64,000 nt of DNA, from NCBI GenBank assembly GCA_008107755.1, contig VIRH01000102.1:1-64000 (forward strand). Reading direction: 5' to 3'. The notes beneath the pieces are model-generated. The model had not been told where the DNA came from, made no database searches, and saw only the letters and a list, made by a program, of their open reading frames with translations. A program made the position numbers and the translations under genes. The DNA is from Rhodobacterales bacterium. Its GTDB lineage: Bacteria > Pseudomonadota > Alphaproteobacteria > Rhizobiales > Stappiaceae. Below are positions 36,337 through 45,281 of this stretch, in pieces. Position 1 is the stretch's first letter. Every line of letters starts with the position of its first letter.

Positions 36337-37641
36337 TCAGACGGACGCGACGACGCTGGAAAGCCGTTCGCTCACCCACCAGCCCGACATCAGTGCGATG
36401 CCTGCGAGTGCGCCAAGCCGGGCAGGGCGCAGCGCCGGTGCTGCGTAGCGTGAGAGCAGGAAGACCACGGAAAGCGTGAGTGCAAGGATAAGCAACTGGC
36501 CAACTTCGATACCTATATTGAAGGCGATAAGCGCTGCCACGAGATCGGGAGCCTCGCGTCCGAGGATATTCCTCAAAACGAATGAAAACCCGAGCCCGTG
36601 CAGCAGTCCGATGCCGGCAAAGACGGCGACGGAGCCGGAGCGCTGCAAAAGGGCGGCTGCGGCAGCGTAAAGAACCGAGGCCGCTATCGCCGTTTCCACA
36701 AGGGGAATGAACCACGGCCATGTCGGTGTCGCGCCCAGAAACGTCAGGACAAGAGTTGCCGAATGGCCGACCGTGAAGGCGGTCACAAGGTAGACCAGCT
36801 TCCGTGTCGCGCCCACCCCGAGGGCCATGGCGATGACGAGAAGAACGTGGTCGAGGCCTTCGACGATATGCAGGACCCCTTGGTAAACGTAGCGAACGAA
36901 GGTTTGCAGACGCGACCCTCCGATGAGAACCGGTGTTTCCAGCTGGCCCGGAACGGTCAGTGACGCGGGCGGTACGCGGCGTACATCCAGAAGGTGATTG
37001 TCGATCGAAATCCCGGGGCCCGTCACAAGCGGCTCGTAGCCCGATCGCACAGTGAGAAGTCCAGAAGGGTCCGGGCTTTCCATCACCAGTTCGAAGTCGA
37101 CCACGGCGGTACCGAATGCGGGCGTCCGTGTCGGAACGGGGTCGGACTGAAAGGTTTCCTCGAAACTCCCTTCGGCGATTTCCCGAGCTGGCCGCGCGGA
37201 ATGGACCTGGAACCTAACCAACCTGGCGGGAAGGTCCAGGCCGGACTGGGAGAAGATCAGCGCCTTGTTCAAGCGCATCCCGAACCCTCGGCGGTCTTCA
37301 TCGATCGTGTCCATGTCCAGGGAATATCGTTCGCCGTCGCCGGTTCGTTCTCTCAAGAGAAACGGGGAAACGAGCGGGATCTCCTCGACCTGGGACCGCC
37401 CGATGAGATCAGAGAAGATCAGCGGCGCGGGAGAGCGCACGAAAACGCGCAGGTCGCCTTCCAGCGATGTCACGAGTATTGTGCGCACCTGCATTCCTTC
37501 GCTGAAATGCGCTCGGGCAGAAAAGCCGGAAGCAAGAACCAGCGACATGAAAAATGCCCGTGCCATCAGGCGTCGAGCCCAGGACCACTTCCGTGAGGTG
37601 CCAGGGCGCGGTCCGGACAGGGTGGCAAAAACATGTCGCAT
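36337..37641 (-). CDS. HupE/UreJ-family membrane protein with N-terminal exported domain
   Basis: A 434-residue protein. A signal segment (about 20-45) is followed by a soluble, presumably periplasmic domain of about 200 residues, then six membrane helices. The membrane part carries the HupE/UreJ_2 signatures HIVEGLDHVLLVIAMALG, FTVGHSATLVL and LLHGLGFSF with conserved His and Asp/Glu that suggest metal (nickel or cobalt) handling. No hydrogenase or urease genes are near. ATG 37641 has AGGAG at 6 nt. Metal transport is a family-based guess. Confidence 0.78.
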   Translation of the reverse strand: MRHVFATLSGPRPGTSRKWSWARRLMARAFFMSLVLASGFSARAHFSEGMQVRTILVTSLEGDLRVFVRSPAPLIFSDLIGRSQVEEIPLVSPFLLRERTGDGERYSLDMDTIDEDRRGFGMRLNKALIFSQSGLDLPARLVRFQVHSARPAREIAEGSFEETFQSDPVPTRTPAFGTAVVDFELVMESPDPSGLLTVRSGYEPLVTGPGISIDNHLLDVRRVPPASLTVPGQLETPVLIGGSRLQTFVRYVYQGVLHIVEGLDHVLLVIAMALGVGATRKLVYLVTAFTVGHSATLVLTFLGATPTWPWFIPLVETAIAASVLYAAAAALLQRSGSVAVFAGIGLLHGLGFSFVLRNILGREAPDLVAALIAFNIGIEVGQLLILALTLSVVFLLSRYAAPALRPARLGALAGIALMSGWWVSERLSSVVASV

Positions 37642-37858
37642 GCTGGCTCCTGCTCGGGAGGATCGTGCGTCTGAAGACAGCCTGTCAGAAATATTTGCAC
37701 GACGCCAGCAAGCTGCCATTTTCCGCTTCTGGCCGACCGATCGCCTCGCATCGGCCAACGGCGGGCCTGCTTCTGCGTCCCGTGTCAGGGGGCAAAATTC
37801 GGGTCGGAGCGATTTTTCGTGTTATCTTGCTGGCTTAGGGAAGTTCGGCGACGGTCTG

Positions 37859-37884
37859 CCTCCTGACAGAATGCTGTCAGGAGG
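37859..37884. promoter_or_regulatory. Perfect 11-bp inverted repeat upstream of the VOC gene
   Basis: CCTCCTGACAG (37859-37869) and CTGTCAGGAGG (37874-37884) form an uninterrupted 11-bp stem with a 4-nt centre. It lies 46 bp before the VOC gene and is the best operator candidate for the WYL regulator encoded just downstream. Confidence 0.6.
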
Positions 37885-37920
37885 CCTTTGATAGGATGAT
37901 TTTCATCACAGTATCAAAGG
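37885..37920 (+). promoter_or_regulatory. Second inverted repeat covering the VOC ribosome binding site
   Basis: CCTTTGATA (37885-37893) and TATCAAAGG (37912-37920) are perfect 9-bp arms 18 bp apart, directly adjoining the first repeat. The right arm overlaps the AAGGAG ribosome binding site of the VOC gene, so in RNA it could hide the signal; as DNA it could be a second operator. Confidence 0.55.
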
Positions 37921-37929
37921 AGATTTTCA

Positions 37930-38298
37930 ATGACATTCGTTCCCGAACACTTCACCATCTGGACCGAGATTCCGGTCACCGATCTGGACAAGGCGATCAC
38001 GTTCTACAATGAGGTCTTTCAGACGGAGCTGACACTTGTTACCGATGGACCAAACGATTTTGCCATGTTCCCGGTCCGGGAAAACGGACGGGCAGGGCAC
38101 CTTTACCCTGGCAAGCCGGCAGCAAGGGGAACAGGCCCGACCATCCATCTTGCCTGTCCAGACACTCTGGAGGACACGATGGAGCGCTTCACGAAGGCTG
38201 GCGGCGAAGTCATTTCCGATCCCATTGCAATCCCGGCTGGTCGCTTCGCCTACGGGATTGATCCGGACGGCAACTCCATCGGTCTCTTTTCGTCCTGA
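37930..38298 (+). CDS. VOC-family (glyoxalase/bleomycin resistance-like) protein
   Basis: A 122-residue vicinal-oxygen-chelate protein with two beta-alpha-beta-beta-beta modules: FTIWTEIPVTDLDKAITFYN at the start and GRFAYGIDPDGNSIGLF at the end are typical. Family members are metal-dependent lyases or dioxygenases or binding proteins for small toxic molecules. ATG 37930 follows AAGGAGATTTTCA. It lies 39 bp before a WYL regulator and probably forms an operon with it, under the two inverted repeats upstream. Confidence 0.85.
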   Translation: MTFVPEHFTIWTEIPVTDLDKAITFYNEVFQTELTLVTDGPNDFAMFPVRENGRAGHLYPGKPAARGTGPTIHLACPDTLEDTMERFTKAGGEVISDPIAIPAGRFAYGIDPDGNSIGLFSS

Positions 38299-38337
38299 TT
38301 GTTCTGCGCTGATGCCGGTCTATCCGGAGCAGAGCCG

Positions 38338-39039
38338 ATGAGGCGCGCCGACCGCCTTTTCCAGATTGTGCAATATCTGCGCGGCGGTCGCCTCGTGAGG
38401 GCACGACAGCTTTCCGAATGGCTGGAGGTGTCCGAACGGACCATCTACCGCGATGTCGCCGACCTGCAGGCCTCCGGTGTCCCGATCGAGGGGGCGGCCG
38501 GGGTCGGCTACATCATGCGGGATGGCTACGAAATGCCGCCGCTCATGTTCACCCGCGATGAAATCGTTGCCCTTCTTGCCGGCGCTCGCCTCATCCGTGC
38601 CTGGGGCGGTGCGGCGATGGCCCGCGCCGCCGAAGAGGCCATGATCAAGATCGATGCGGTCATTCCCGAAAAGATGCGCATTCGGCAAAATGAAGTAGAG
38701 ATCCATGCGATCGCACCTGAAATGACGCCCCAGGTGCGGGCCCATATCGACTTTCTGGAAGCGGCCGCCGACCGCCGAAAATGTCTCTCCATCGCCTACC
38801 GGGATGTGAACGGGGAAGCCACCAAACGGGAGATTCGTCCGCTTGGGCTCTGGTTCTGGGGCAAGGTGTGGACGCTGGTCGCCTGGTGCGAGCTGCGGGA
38901 GGACTTCCGCATGTTCCGTCTCGACCGTATTTCGGAAGTCATTGAAACCGGTGACACATTCCGGCCGGAACAGGGGAAGACGCTCAAGGATTTCTACAGC
39001 TGCATGGATGAAACGCGCCAGGGCAGGGAGGGTGCTTGA
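38338..39039 (+). CDS. YafY-type HTH/WYL-domain transcriptional regulator
   Basis: A 233-residue DeoR-like regulator: helix-turn-helix at about 1-60 (ADRLFQIVQYLRGGRLVRAR, then VSERTIYRDVADLQ) and a WYL ligand-binding domain at about 135-210, where the motif reads VWTLVAW in place of WYLVA, as is common in YafY proteins. ATG 38338 follows CCGGAGCAGAGCC. Downstream of and probably co-transcribed with the VOC gene, which it most likely controls. Confidence 0.87.
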   Translation: MRRADRLFQIVQYLRGGRLVRARQLSEWLEVSERTIYRDVADLQASGVPIEGAAGVGYIMRDGYEMPPLMFTRDEIVALLAGARLIRAWGGAAMARAAEEAMIKIDAVIPEKMRIRQNEVEIHAIAPEMTPQVRAHIDFLEAAADRRKCLSIAYRDVNGEATKREIRPLGLWFWGKVWTLVAWCELREDFRMFRLDRISEVIETGDTFRPEQGKTLKDFYSCMDETRQGREGA

Positions 39040-39134
39040 GCCTTTGCCGGAATTTTCCTAAGTATCATGCTGCGCTGCAAATAAATTTCCTGCAACACTT
39101 GCGGGGGCCGAAACTAACGGGGCACGCTTAAGGC

Positions 39135-40673
39135 ATGTACGCATCCCATGGATTTCTGAGGTCGGACATCGGCGACGTCGATGTCGTCTATCACGACGGC
39201 CTGTTTCATCTGTTCCATCTTGTGCTTCCAAATCATGACTTCATTGCGCATGCGGTCAGTTCGGACGGCATGACCTGGCGACGCGTGAAGAACGCTCTCT
39301 TCGTCGGCGAGCCGGGGGACTGGGACGACGACATGCTCTGGACCATGCATGTCACGCCGGATCCGGAAAGGCCTGGCGAATGGCGGATGTTCTACACCGG
39401 GCTGGCCCGTCTCGAATATGGCCGCGTCCAGCGCGTCGGCGTCGCCCGATCGAAGGACCTCTTTCACTGGGAGCGATGCGGCAATGGCTCCTATCCCCTG
39501 GAAATTCCTGGGACGTATTACGAAAGCACTATCGACGAGGGGCGAAAGTGGGTCAGTTTCCGCGACCCGTTCTTCTATCACGATCCGGAAAACGACGAGC
39601 GTCTGCTGCTGAGTTCGGCGCGCATCAAGGATGGTCCGGTGATCCGCCGCGGTTGCGTCGGGCTGGCAAGGGAAACCGCGCCGGACGAGTTTACCTTTGA
39701 GGAACCGCTGTATCGCCCGGGCCTTTACGACGATGTCGAGGTTCCGAACCTCTTCAAGCTGGACGGACGCTATTACCTGATGGGCTCGATCCGCGAGGAC
39801 ATCAAGATCCACTACTGGTATGCGAGCGAGCTGAAGGGCCCCTACGCCAACTTCTTCGACAACGTCATTCTGCCGACCGGGAATTACGCTGGCAGGATCT
39901 GCCGGGCCGGGGACAAGCTGCTCCTGTTCAACTTCTTCTCCAAGACCGAGAATGTCTTTGGCCGGGAAGTGGTCAAGAAACTGCTGCCGCCGCCCAAGGA
40001 GATCATCACCGATGCCGGTGGACGCCTGAAGCTCAAGTCGTACGAAGAGTTCGACAAGCTGATCACGCACCGCTCGATCATCACCGCGTCCTACCAGTGC
40101 AAGTTTCTCTATGGAAATCCGCATGCGACCGCCGTCGATCGTCCCGACGGGCTGCACCTGTCCTGCCGAAGCGGCTATGAGGCGTTCATTCTGCCCGGAC
40201 ATCACCAGAACTTCCGTGTCAGGGCGCAACTGATGCTGGAAGGGTCCGGCAAGACCGGCATGGCGCTGCGGATGGACGAGGAGGGGGACGGCTATTATCT
40301 CTCGCTCGACCTTGTGAACGGCTTGGCTCAGATGCGTGCCTGGGGTGCCAATCCGACCCCCGAATTCGAACATGCCTTCCGCTACGAGCCTCTTCAGGAG
40401 GCGCATTTCCGCGGCAGCGATCACGGTCCGTGGCAGATCGAGGTGGTCGCCCATGGCATGTATATCGAGTTCTCGATCGACGGGCGTGTTATCCTGAGCC
40501 TTGTGGACGACAGTTTCCATGAGGGCGGCATTGGCTTTTACGCGGAAAGCGCGGCGGTTTGCCTGAAGGATCTCAGGATCGAGACCCTGAGCCGGCCCGT
40601 GACGGAAGACACCGCGGAACGCGTCTATACGACGACCTATGTTGCCCCCGAAGAGGACATGGAGGTCCGGTGA
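39135..40673 (+). CDS. GH32-like five-bladed propeller glycosidase (putative beta-fructosidase)
   Basis: A 512-residue protein. The N-terminal propeller (about 5-290) has Asp residues in DIGDVDVVYHDG as the likely nucleophile region, FRDPFFYHDP as the RDP motif and DVEVPNLFKLDGRYYLMGS with the acid/base Glu, the three elements of clan GH-J enzymes. The C-terminal 200 residues look like a beta-sandwich (for example GSGKTGMALRMDEEGDGYYL). No signal peptide, so it is cytoplasmic. Its stop overlaps the next gene's start by 4 nt (GTGA). Placed with a disaccharide-phosphate synthase and phosphatase, it may hydrolyse the fructoside they make. Substrate is inferred. Confidence 0.75.
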   Translation: MYASHGFLRSDIGDVDVVYHDGLFHLFHLVLPNHDFIAHAVSSDGMTWRRVKNALFVGEPGDWDDDMLWTMHVTPDPERPGEWRMFYTGLARLEYGRVQRVGVARSKDLFHWERCGNGSYPLEIPGTYYESTIDEGRKWVSFRDPFFYHDPENDERLLLSSARIKDGPVIRRGCVGLARETAPDEFTFEEPLYRPGLYDDVEVPNLFKLDGRYYLMGSIREDIKIHYWYASELKGPYANFFDNVILPTGNYAGRICRAGDKLLLFNFFSKTENVFGREVVKKLLPPPKEIITDAGGRLKLKSYEEFDKLITHRSIITASYQCKFLYGNPHATAVDRPDGLHLSCRSGYEAFILPGHHQNFRVRAQLMLEGSGKTGMALRMDEEGDGYYLSLDLVNGLAQMRAWGANPTPEFEHAFRYEPLQEAHFRGSDHGPWQIEVVAHGMYIEFSIDGRVILSLVDDSFHEGGIGFYAESAAVCLKDLRIETLSRPVTEDTAERVYTTTYVAPEEDMEVR

Positions 40674-41416
40674 ACGAAGAAATCGACACCCCGGAGTATT
40701 GGCTTCTGGTCAGCGATATCGACGATACGCTGACCGGAAACCGAGAGGATCTGGCCCGTCTGTGGCAAAGGCTCAACACGCAGGGGCCGAACGTCAAGCT
40801 TGCGCTGAACTCCAGCCGACCCGCCGAGAGCGTCGACAAGACCCTGGCGGAGTACTTTCCCGCGGATTTTCAACCGGATGCAATCATCACGGGTTTGGGA
40901 ACCGAAATACGTCTCGGCGGTTATTGGATGGAGAGCTGGCGCAGGCAATTTGCCGACTGGCCGGACGAAGCCATCCGCAAAAGGGTAACGGGGTTGGGGT
41001 TTCAGGCGCACGACGACATTTTTCAGACCGGTGGCAAGGCGAGCTTTGCGGTTCCGGGACAGGAGAATGCGGAGCGTGTTCTGGAGGCGCTTCGCCGCGA
41101 CGGATTTGATTTCAAGTTCATTTTCTCCGGTGAAAGCGATCTCGATATCCTGGCACCTGCTGCCGGCAAGGATGCTGCGATGAGGCATCTGGCGGGACAT
41201 CTCAAGATCCCGCGCGAGCGCACGGTGGCCGCCGGAGACAGCGGCAACGATCTGGCGCTCTTTCAGGCCGCCGGCCGGGCAATCGCCGTCGGCAACGCGC
41301 GCCCTGAACTTCTAAACACAATGCCTTCGGACACCTCCTATCACGCAAGGGCTAACCATGCCGCTGGTGTACTTGAAGGCCTGATCGAATACGGGCTCCT
41401 GCCGGAAGCCGAATAA
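40670..41416 (+). CDS. mfpsB: HAD phosphatase, sucrose-phosphatase family (mannosylfructose-phosphate phosphatase-like)
   Basis: A 248-residue HAD phosphatase of the SPP family. The nucleophile motif VSDIDDTLTG is at about 14-23, motif II is LALNSSRP, Lys lies in the KDAAMRHL region and the final DxxND motif is AAGDSGNDLALF. It should remove phosphate from a disaccharide phosphate. The start is GTG 40670, with GGAGG 4-5 nt upstream, overlapping the end of the GH32-like gene. The close pairing with the glycosyltransferase matches the mfpsA-mfpsB pair of Agrobacterium; sucrose-6-phosphate is the alternative substrate. Confidence 0.78.
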   Translation: MNEEIDTPEYWLLVSDIDDTLTGNREDLARLWQRLNTQGPNVKLALNSSRPAESVDKTLAEYFPADFQPDAIITGLGTEIRLGGYWMESWRRQFADWPDEAIRKRVTGLGFQAHDDIFQTGGKASFAVPGQENAERVLEALRRDGFDFKFIFSGESDLDILAPAAGKDAAMRHLAGHLKIPRERTVAAGDSGNDLALFQAAGRAIAVGNARPELLNTMPSDTSYHARANHAAGVLEGLIEYGLLPEAE

Positions 41417-41484
41417 GAAACGGATCAGAACAAGAAACTGCCTGGGAAGATGGAGAAGAAAATCAAACAACAAGGTTGGTACCT

Positions 41485-42780
41485 ATGAATAGGCAAAATA
41501 TCGGATCGCTCCTGATGATCTCGCTTCATGGATATGTCGCAGGGTCTCCGGAGCTCGGAAAGCCGGACACGGGCGGCCAGGTCGTCTTCGTTCTGGAACT
41601 TGCCAAACGGTTCGCGCGTCTCGGCTACAGGGTCGATGTCATGACCCGGCAATTCGAGGATCAGCCAGCGGAGGACATCGTCAACGAGAATCTCCGCGTT
41701 GTGCGCGTTCCCTTCGGCGGCAAGGACTTCATCCGCAAGGAGGACATGCACGACTGGTACGGCGATTTCGTCACCAATGCGCTCGCGATGATCCGCCATC
41801 GCAACCTTCAATACGATGTGATCAACAGCCACTACTGGGATGCCGGTGTTTCGGGTCAGAAGATCGCCGAAGAGCTTCAGATCCCGCACATTCATACGCC
41901 GCATTCGCTTGGCTGGTGGAAGCAGCACGACATGGAAGGCGCGGGCGAGGAGGAGATGGCCGGCTACCGCTTCGAGGAGCGGATCCAGAAGGAGTTCGTC
42001 CTTTACCGCAACTGTGACCATGTCATTGCCACGACGGAGCAGCAGACGGATCTGATCGTCGATCAGTACCAGCTTCCGCGTGAGCACATCACCATGATCC
42101 CGCCAGGGATCGACGAGGGCCGCTTCACGCCGGCAACACCCGACAAGGTGGCCAAAGCCCGCGAAAAGCATGATATTCGCGAGACGGACATCTACGTCGT
42201 CGGCCGGGCTGCGGAAAACAAGGGCTATGACCTGATCATCCAGGCTCTTCCCAGCCTGTTGAAGCTTCAGCCGGATGCACGGCTCGTGCTTGCGGCCGGC
42301 GCGAACTCCGACAGCGATATCGCACTCTTGAACCAATGGAAGCAGATCGCTTCGGATCTCGGCGTTACCGACTCGATTTCCTGGCGCGGTTACGTCGAGG
42401 ACGAGGATCTGGCGGACTTCTACCGCGCACCGGGCATCTTCGCCCTGCCGTCCCGCTATGAGCCTTTCGGCATGACGGCAGTGGAGGCGATGGCCAGCGG
42501 CACGCCGACGGTGGTGACAATCCACGGCGGGCTGTTCGAGCAGGTCGAATTCGGCCGACATGCGCTTGTCGCGGACCCGAAACGGCCGGAAGAATTCGCG
42601 ACCATGCTCAACATGCCCATGCAGTATGACTGGATGCGGGAGACCCTTGCGGTCGAAGGCGCCCGGTTTGCCCGCCGTGTCTTCGGTTGGACCGGCATCG
42701 CCCGCAGGACACTGCAGGTCTTCGACCACTTCAAGGGCCGTTACGACGACCTGCAATCGGAAGACCTGGCCGCCAGCTAG
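41485..42780 (+). CDS. mfpsA: GT4 glycosyltransferase, mannosylfructose-phosphate/sucrose-phosphate synthase-like
   Basis: A 431-residue GT-B enzyme of the sucrose-phosphate synthase branch. SLHGYVAGSPELGKPDTGGQ near the N terminus and INSHYWDAGV, then HTPHSLGWWK, are typical of fructose-6-phosphate-accepting enzymes; the donor site has VVGRAAENKGYDL and the EX7E motif in RYEPFGMTAVEAMASG. The set of motifs (FEDQP, GGKDFI.KE, SHYWDAG) reminds me of Agrobacterium mannosylfructose-phosphate synthase MfpsA, which uses GDP-mannose and fructose-6-phosphate. Sucrose-phosphate synthase is the alternative. ATG 41485 follows CAAGGTTGGTACCT. It is the last gene of the operon. Confidence 0.78.
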   Translation: MNRQNIGSLLMISLHGYVAGSPELGKPDTGGQVVFVLELAKRFARLGYRVDVMTRQFEDQPAEDIVNENLRVVRVPFGGKDFIRKEDMHDWYGDFVTNALAMIRHRNLQYDVINSHYWDAGVSGQKIAEELQIPHIHTPHSLGWWKQHDMEGAGEEEMAGYRFEERIQKEFVLYRNCDHVIATTEQQTDLIVDQYQLPREHITMIPPGIDEGRFTPATPDKVAKAREKHDIRETDIYVVGRAAENKGYDLIIQALPSLLKLQPDARLVLAAGANSDSDIALLNQWKQIASDLGVTDSISWRGYVEDEDLADFYRAPGIFALPSRYEPFGMTAVEAMASGTPTVVTIHGGLFEQVEFGRHALVADPKRPEEFATMLNMPMQYDWMRETLAVEGARFARRVFGWTGIARRTLQVFDHFKGRYDDLQSEDLAAS

Positions 42781-42801
42781 GATCTTTGTTGTGAGGCTTG
42801 C

Positions 42802-43824
42802 TCATTCCTTCGAGGGAATGTTGGCAGGCGTCACAATCTGGATATCGCTTTTCAAGGCGGATGGCGCATTGCCGATGCCTTGAAAAGCGAGAATATGCCC
42901 GAAGGCCACATGCATATCGGCCTTCAGATCGTGGTGCAGCACGAAGGTCAGACAGTCTTGACGCAAAAGGTCGAGATTGTCGTCGTCCAGATCATGGGCG
43001 ATGAAGACCTCTGGCGTGTGTCCCGCCGCCTCAAGCGCCTGCAACACGCCGCGATTGCCTCCGCCCATGGAATAGACGCAGGAAATCGAGGCAAGTCCGC
43101 GCACCTGCTCGCCGACCTCCTGCGCTGTTCCGAGATGCAATCCGCCTCCGCCACTTGCATCGATCAGCCTGATGTCCGGTCGCTGGCGGCTCAGTTCCGC
43201 GCGGAAGGCCCGGAACCTGTCTTCCTCGCCCTGAAAGGCATGCTGGCTGAGCGTGATCAGCACACTGGAACCTTGCGGCGGTCGGGTCTTCAGCAGCAGA
43301 TAGGCCGCTGTTCTCCCGGCGCTCTCGTTGTCGAGGCCCGCATAGGCAAGACGGCCGGAGCCCGGCAGGTCCGTAAAGATGGTCACGACCGGAATGCGGC
43401 TTTCGCGCAGGCTTTCTATCGCAGTGCGCACCTCCGCAGTGTCGCGCGCCTTCAGGCAGACCCCTTGGCTGCCTTTTTTGCGAATTTGCTCCAGCAGGGC
43501 TGCGCAGCCTGAGCCCGTCATCGTTTCGGCCATTGTGAAACGCGGGCGGATCGCGACAGGGCGGAAGCCCTCCAGCGTCGCTTCGGCTGCCTGCCTGACC
43601 TGTCTGCTAAAGCGCTGCGGAGCCTCCATGACCACATCGAGAAACAGACGCCGCCCCTTGGCGGCAAGCTGTCCTTCCTGCGCCTCCAGCTCACGGAGGG
43701 CATCCTGCACCCGCCGGCGGGTCTGCGGGCTGACATTGGCGCGATTGTTCAGGACGCGGTCGACCGTGGCCGTGCTCATGCCTGCCTGCCGCGCGATCTC
43801 CTTGACCGGAAAGCGATGTGTCAT
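42802..43824 (-). CDS. LacI-family transcriptional regulator
   Basis: A 340-residue LacI/GalR regulator. The helix-turn-helix reads FPVKEIARQAGMSTATVDRV at about 4-23 with a hinge to about 60; the rest is a periplasmic-binding-protein-like sensor domain, probably for a sugar. It begins 84 bp from the divergent dioxygenase-family gene and ends 21 bp from the osmolyte operon, convergent with it. Either flanking unit could be the target; the shared promoter region favours the dioxygenase gene. ATG 43824 starts at the conserved N terminus. Confidence 0.87.
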   Translation of the reverse strand: MTHRFPVKEIARQAGMSTATVDRVLNNRANVSPQTRRRVQDALRELEAQEGQLAAKGRRLFLDVVMEAPQRFSRQVRQAAEATLEGFRPVAIRPRFTMAETMTGSGCAALLEQIRKKGSQGVCLKARDTAEVRTAIESLRESRIPVVTIFTDLPGSGRLAYAGLDNESAGRTAAYLLLKTRPPQGSSVLITLSQHAFQGEEDRFRAFRAELSRQRPDIRLIDASGGGGLHLGTAQEVGEQVRGLASISCVYSMGGGNRGVLQALEAAGHTPEVFIAHDLDDDNLDLLRQDCLTFVLHHDLKADMHVAFGHILAFQGIGNAPSALKSDIQIVTPANIPSKE

Positions 43825-43907
43825 TGATGGATTTCTGATGAATTTTGCCCGCGGCTGCAAGGCTCCTCCTGTTATTATTGGCACCGAACTGACGTTGGGA
43901 GGAAACT

Positions 43908-45116
43908 ATGGATCGTCAGATGAGCCCCGCGGGCTACTTTGACAGCGCAAGCTGCGACATCGATGCGTTCGAGAAACTGGTCGCATGCACGCTTCACCGA
44001 CAGGAGGTTCCGAATGCGGATCGGGTGGAGGCAAATATTCCGATCTATCGGATCCCGGATCTCGCGCCGCTTCTCGAAGGCCGGGAAAACCGCCGTCGGC
44101 TGATGTCCGAGTGGGCGGCCGTTCTCAAGGATCTATCAGGTGTTCTGGTGCTGGAAGGCGCCTATGCCGACACCGCGCAGATCGATGCCGCGACGAGTGT
44201 CTATGACCGCATCATTGCCAGGGAAAAGGACGCCTCCGGCGGCGGCGCCGACCATTTCGCCGCGGCTGGCGCCAACGACCGCGTCTGGAACTCGCTTCAG
44301 AAACTGTGCCTGGAGGCGCCGGAGGTCTTTGCCGGTTATTTCGCGAACCCGGCGATAGATGCAGTCTGCGAGGCGTGGCTCGGCCCGAACTACCAGATGA
44401 CGGCCCAGGTCAACCTGGTGCGTCCGGGCGGCGCCGCCCAGCAGGCGCACCGCGACTACCATCTCGGCTTCCAGAGCAGCGAAACAAGCGCTGCTTATCC
44501 GGCGCATGTTCACGACCTTTCTGCCGTGCTGACATTGCAGGGGGCGGTTGCGCATACCGACATGCCGGTCGAAAGCGGACCGACCAAGCTGCTTCCCTTT
44601 TCCCAGCTCTATCGGCCCGGCTACATGGCCTGCCGGCTGGAGGCCTTCAGGGAATGCTTCGAGAAGACCTGCGTACAGCTTCCCCTTCGCAAGGGAGACG
44701 CCGTCTTTTTCAATCCCGCTCTCTTCCATGCCGCCGGCGCCAACAGAAGCTCCGACATCCAGCGGATGGTGAACCTGCTGCAGGTGTCCTCCGCCTTCGG
44801 TCGGGCGATGGAAAGCGTGGACCGGCACGCAATGTGCCTGGCGCTCTACCCCGTCCTTCTGAAAAGGATGGGTGAGGGGGGCTGGACCATGGATCTTGTC
44901 AACGCCGCCGTTTCCGCCTGCGCCGAAGGCTATTCCTTCCCGACGAACATCGACCGCGACCCACCCATTGGAGGGCTTGCGCCCGAAACCCAGAAACAGC
45001 TTTTTCTCAAAGCGCTGGGCGAGGGGCTCGCACCGGAGGCATTCGAGATCGAGTTGCGCGCACAGACAGAACGCCGCAGGGCGTGGAGCGCAAAGAAGCG
45101 GGACCCTCAAGGATAA
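43908..45116 (+). CDS. Phytanoyl-CoA dioxygenase (PhyH)-family Fe(II)/2-oxoglutarate enzyme
   Basis: A 402-residue enzyme. The iron-binding HxD is in QQAHRDYHLGF and the distal His is in NPALFHAAGANRS, with the 2-oxoglutarate-binding Arg likely in that following segment. Longer than ectoine hydroxylase or typical PhyH (about 300). The substrate is not evident. ATG 43908 follows GGGAGGAAACT, a strong ribosome binding site. Divergent from a LacI regulator, so expression probably responds to a sugar-like ligand; it ends in a clear terminator. Confidence 0.8.
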   Translation: MDRQMSPAGYFDSASCDIDAFEKLVACTLHRQEVPNADRVEANIPIYRIPDLAPLLEGRENRRRLMSEWAAVLKDLSGVLVLEGAYADTAQIDAATSVYDRIIAREKDASGGGADHFAAAGANDRVWNSLQKLCLEAPEVFAGYFANPAIDAVCEAWLGPNYQMTAQVNLVRPGGAAQQAHRDYHLGFQSSETSAAYPAHVHDLSAVLTLQGAVAHTDMPVESGPTKLLPFSQLYRPGYMACRLEAFRECFEKTCVQLPLRKGDAVFFNPALFHAAGANRSSDIQRMVNLLQVSSAFGRAMESVDRHAMCLALYPVLLKRMGEGGWTMDLVNAAVSACAEGYSFPTNIDRDPPIGGLAPETQKQLFLKALGEGLAPEAFEIELRAQTERRRAWSAKKRDPQG

Positions 45117-45152
45117 ATGTCGGACGGCTTGACGTCGCCGTCCGGCATTTTT
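45117..45152 (+). terminator. Rho-independent terminator after the PhyH-family gene
   Basis: Immediately after the stop codon, ATGTCGGACGGC (45117-45128) pairs with GCCGTCCGGCAT (45137-45148), with one T-G pair, around an 8-nt loop and is followed by a T-run to 45152. Confidence 0.9.
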
Positions 45153-45281
45153 CTTGCGATCGCCGGGCCTTTACCTTTTTCGTCATGTCCAAAGCTCTCT
45201 TGAACAGCCGGTTCAGCTTGCGTTCAGGTAAAATAGATTACACGTTGGGCCAAGTTCGTGAGGCAGATCGGAATCGGAAAC

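Noticed and set aside
39135..42780. Plain sucrose synthesis operon as the only reading
   Set aside because: Not excluded, but the glycosyltransferase motifs match my recollection of mannosylfructose-phosphate synthase better; kept as the alternative in the entries.
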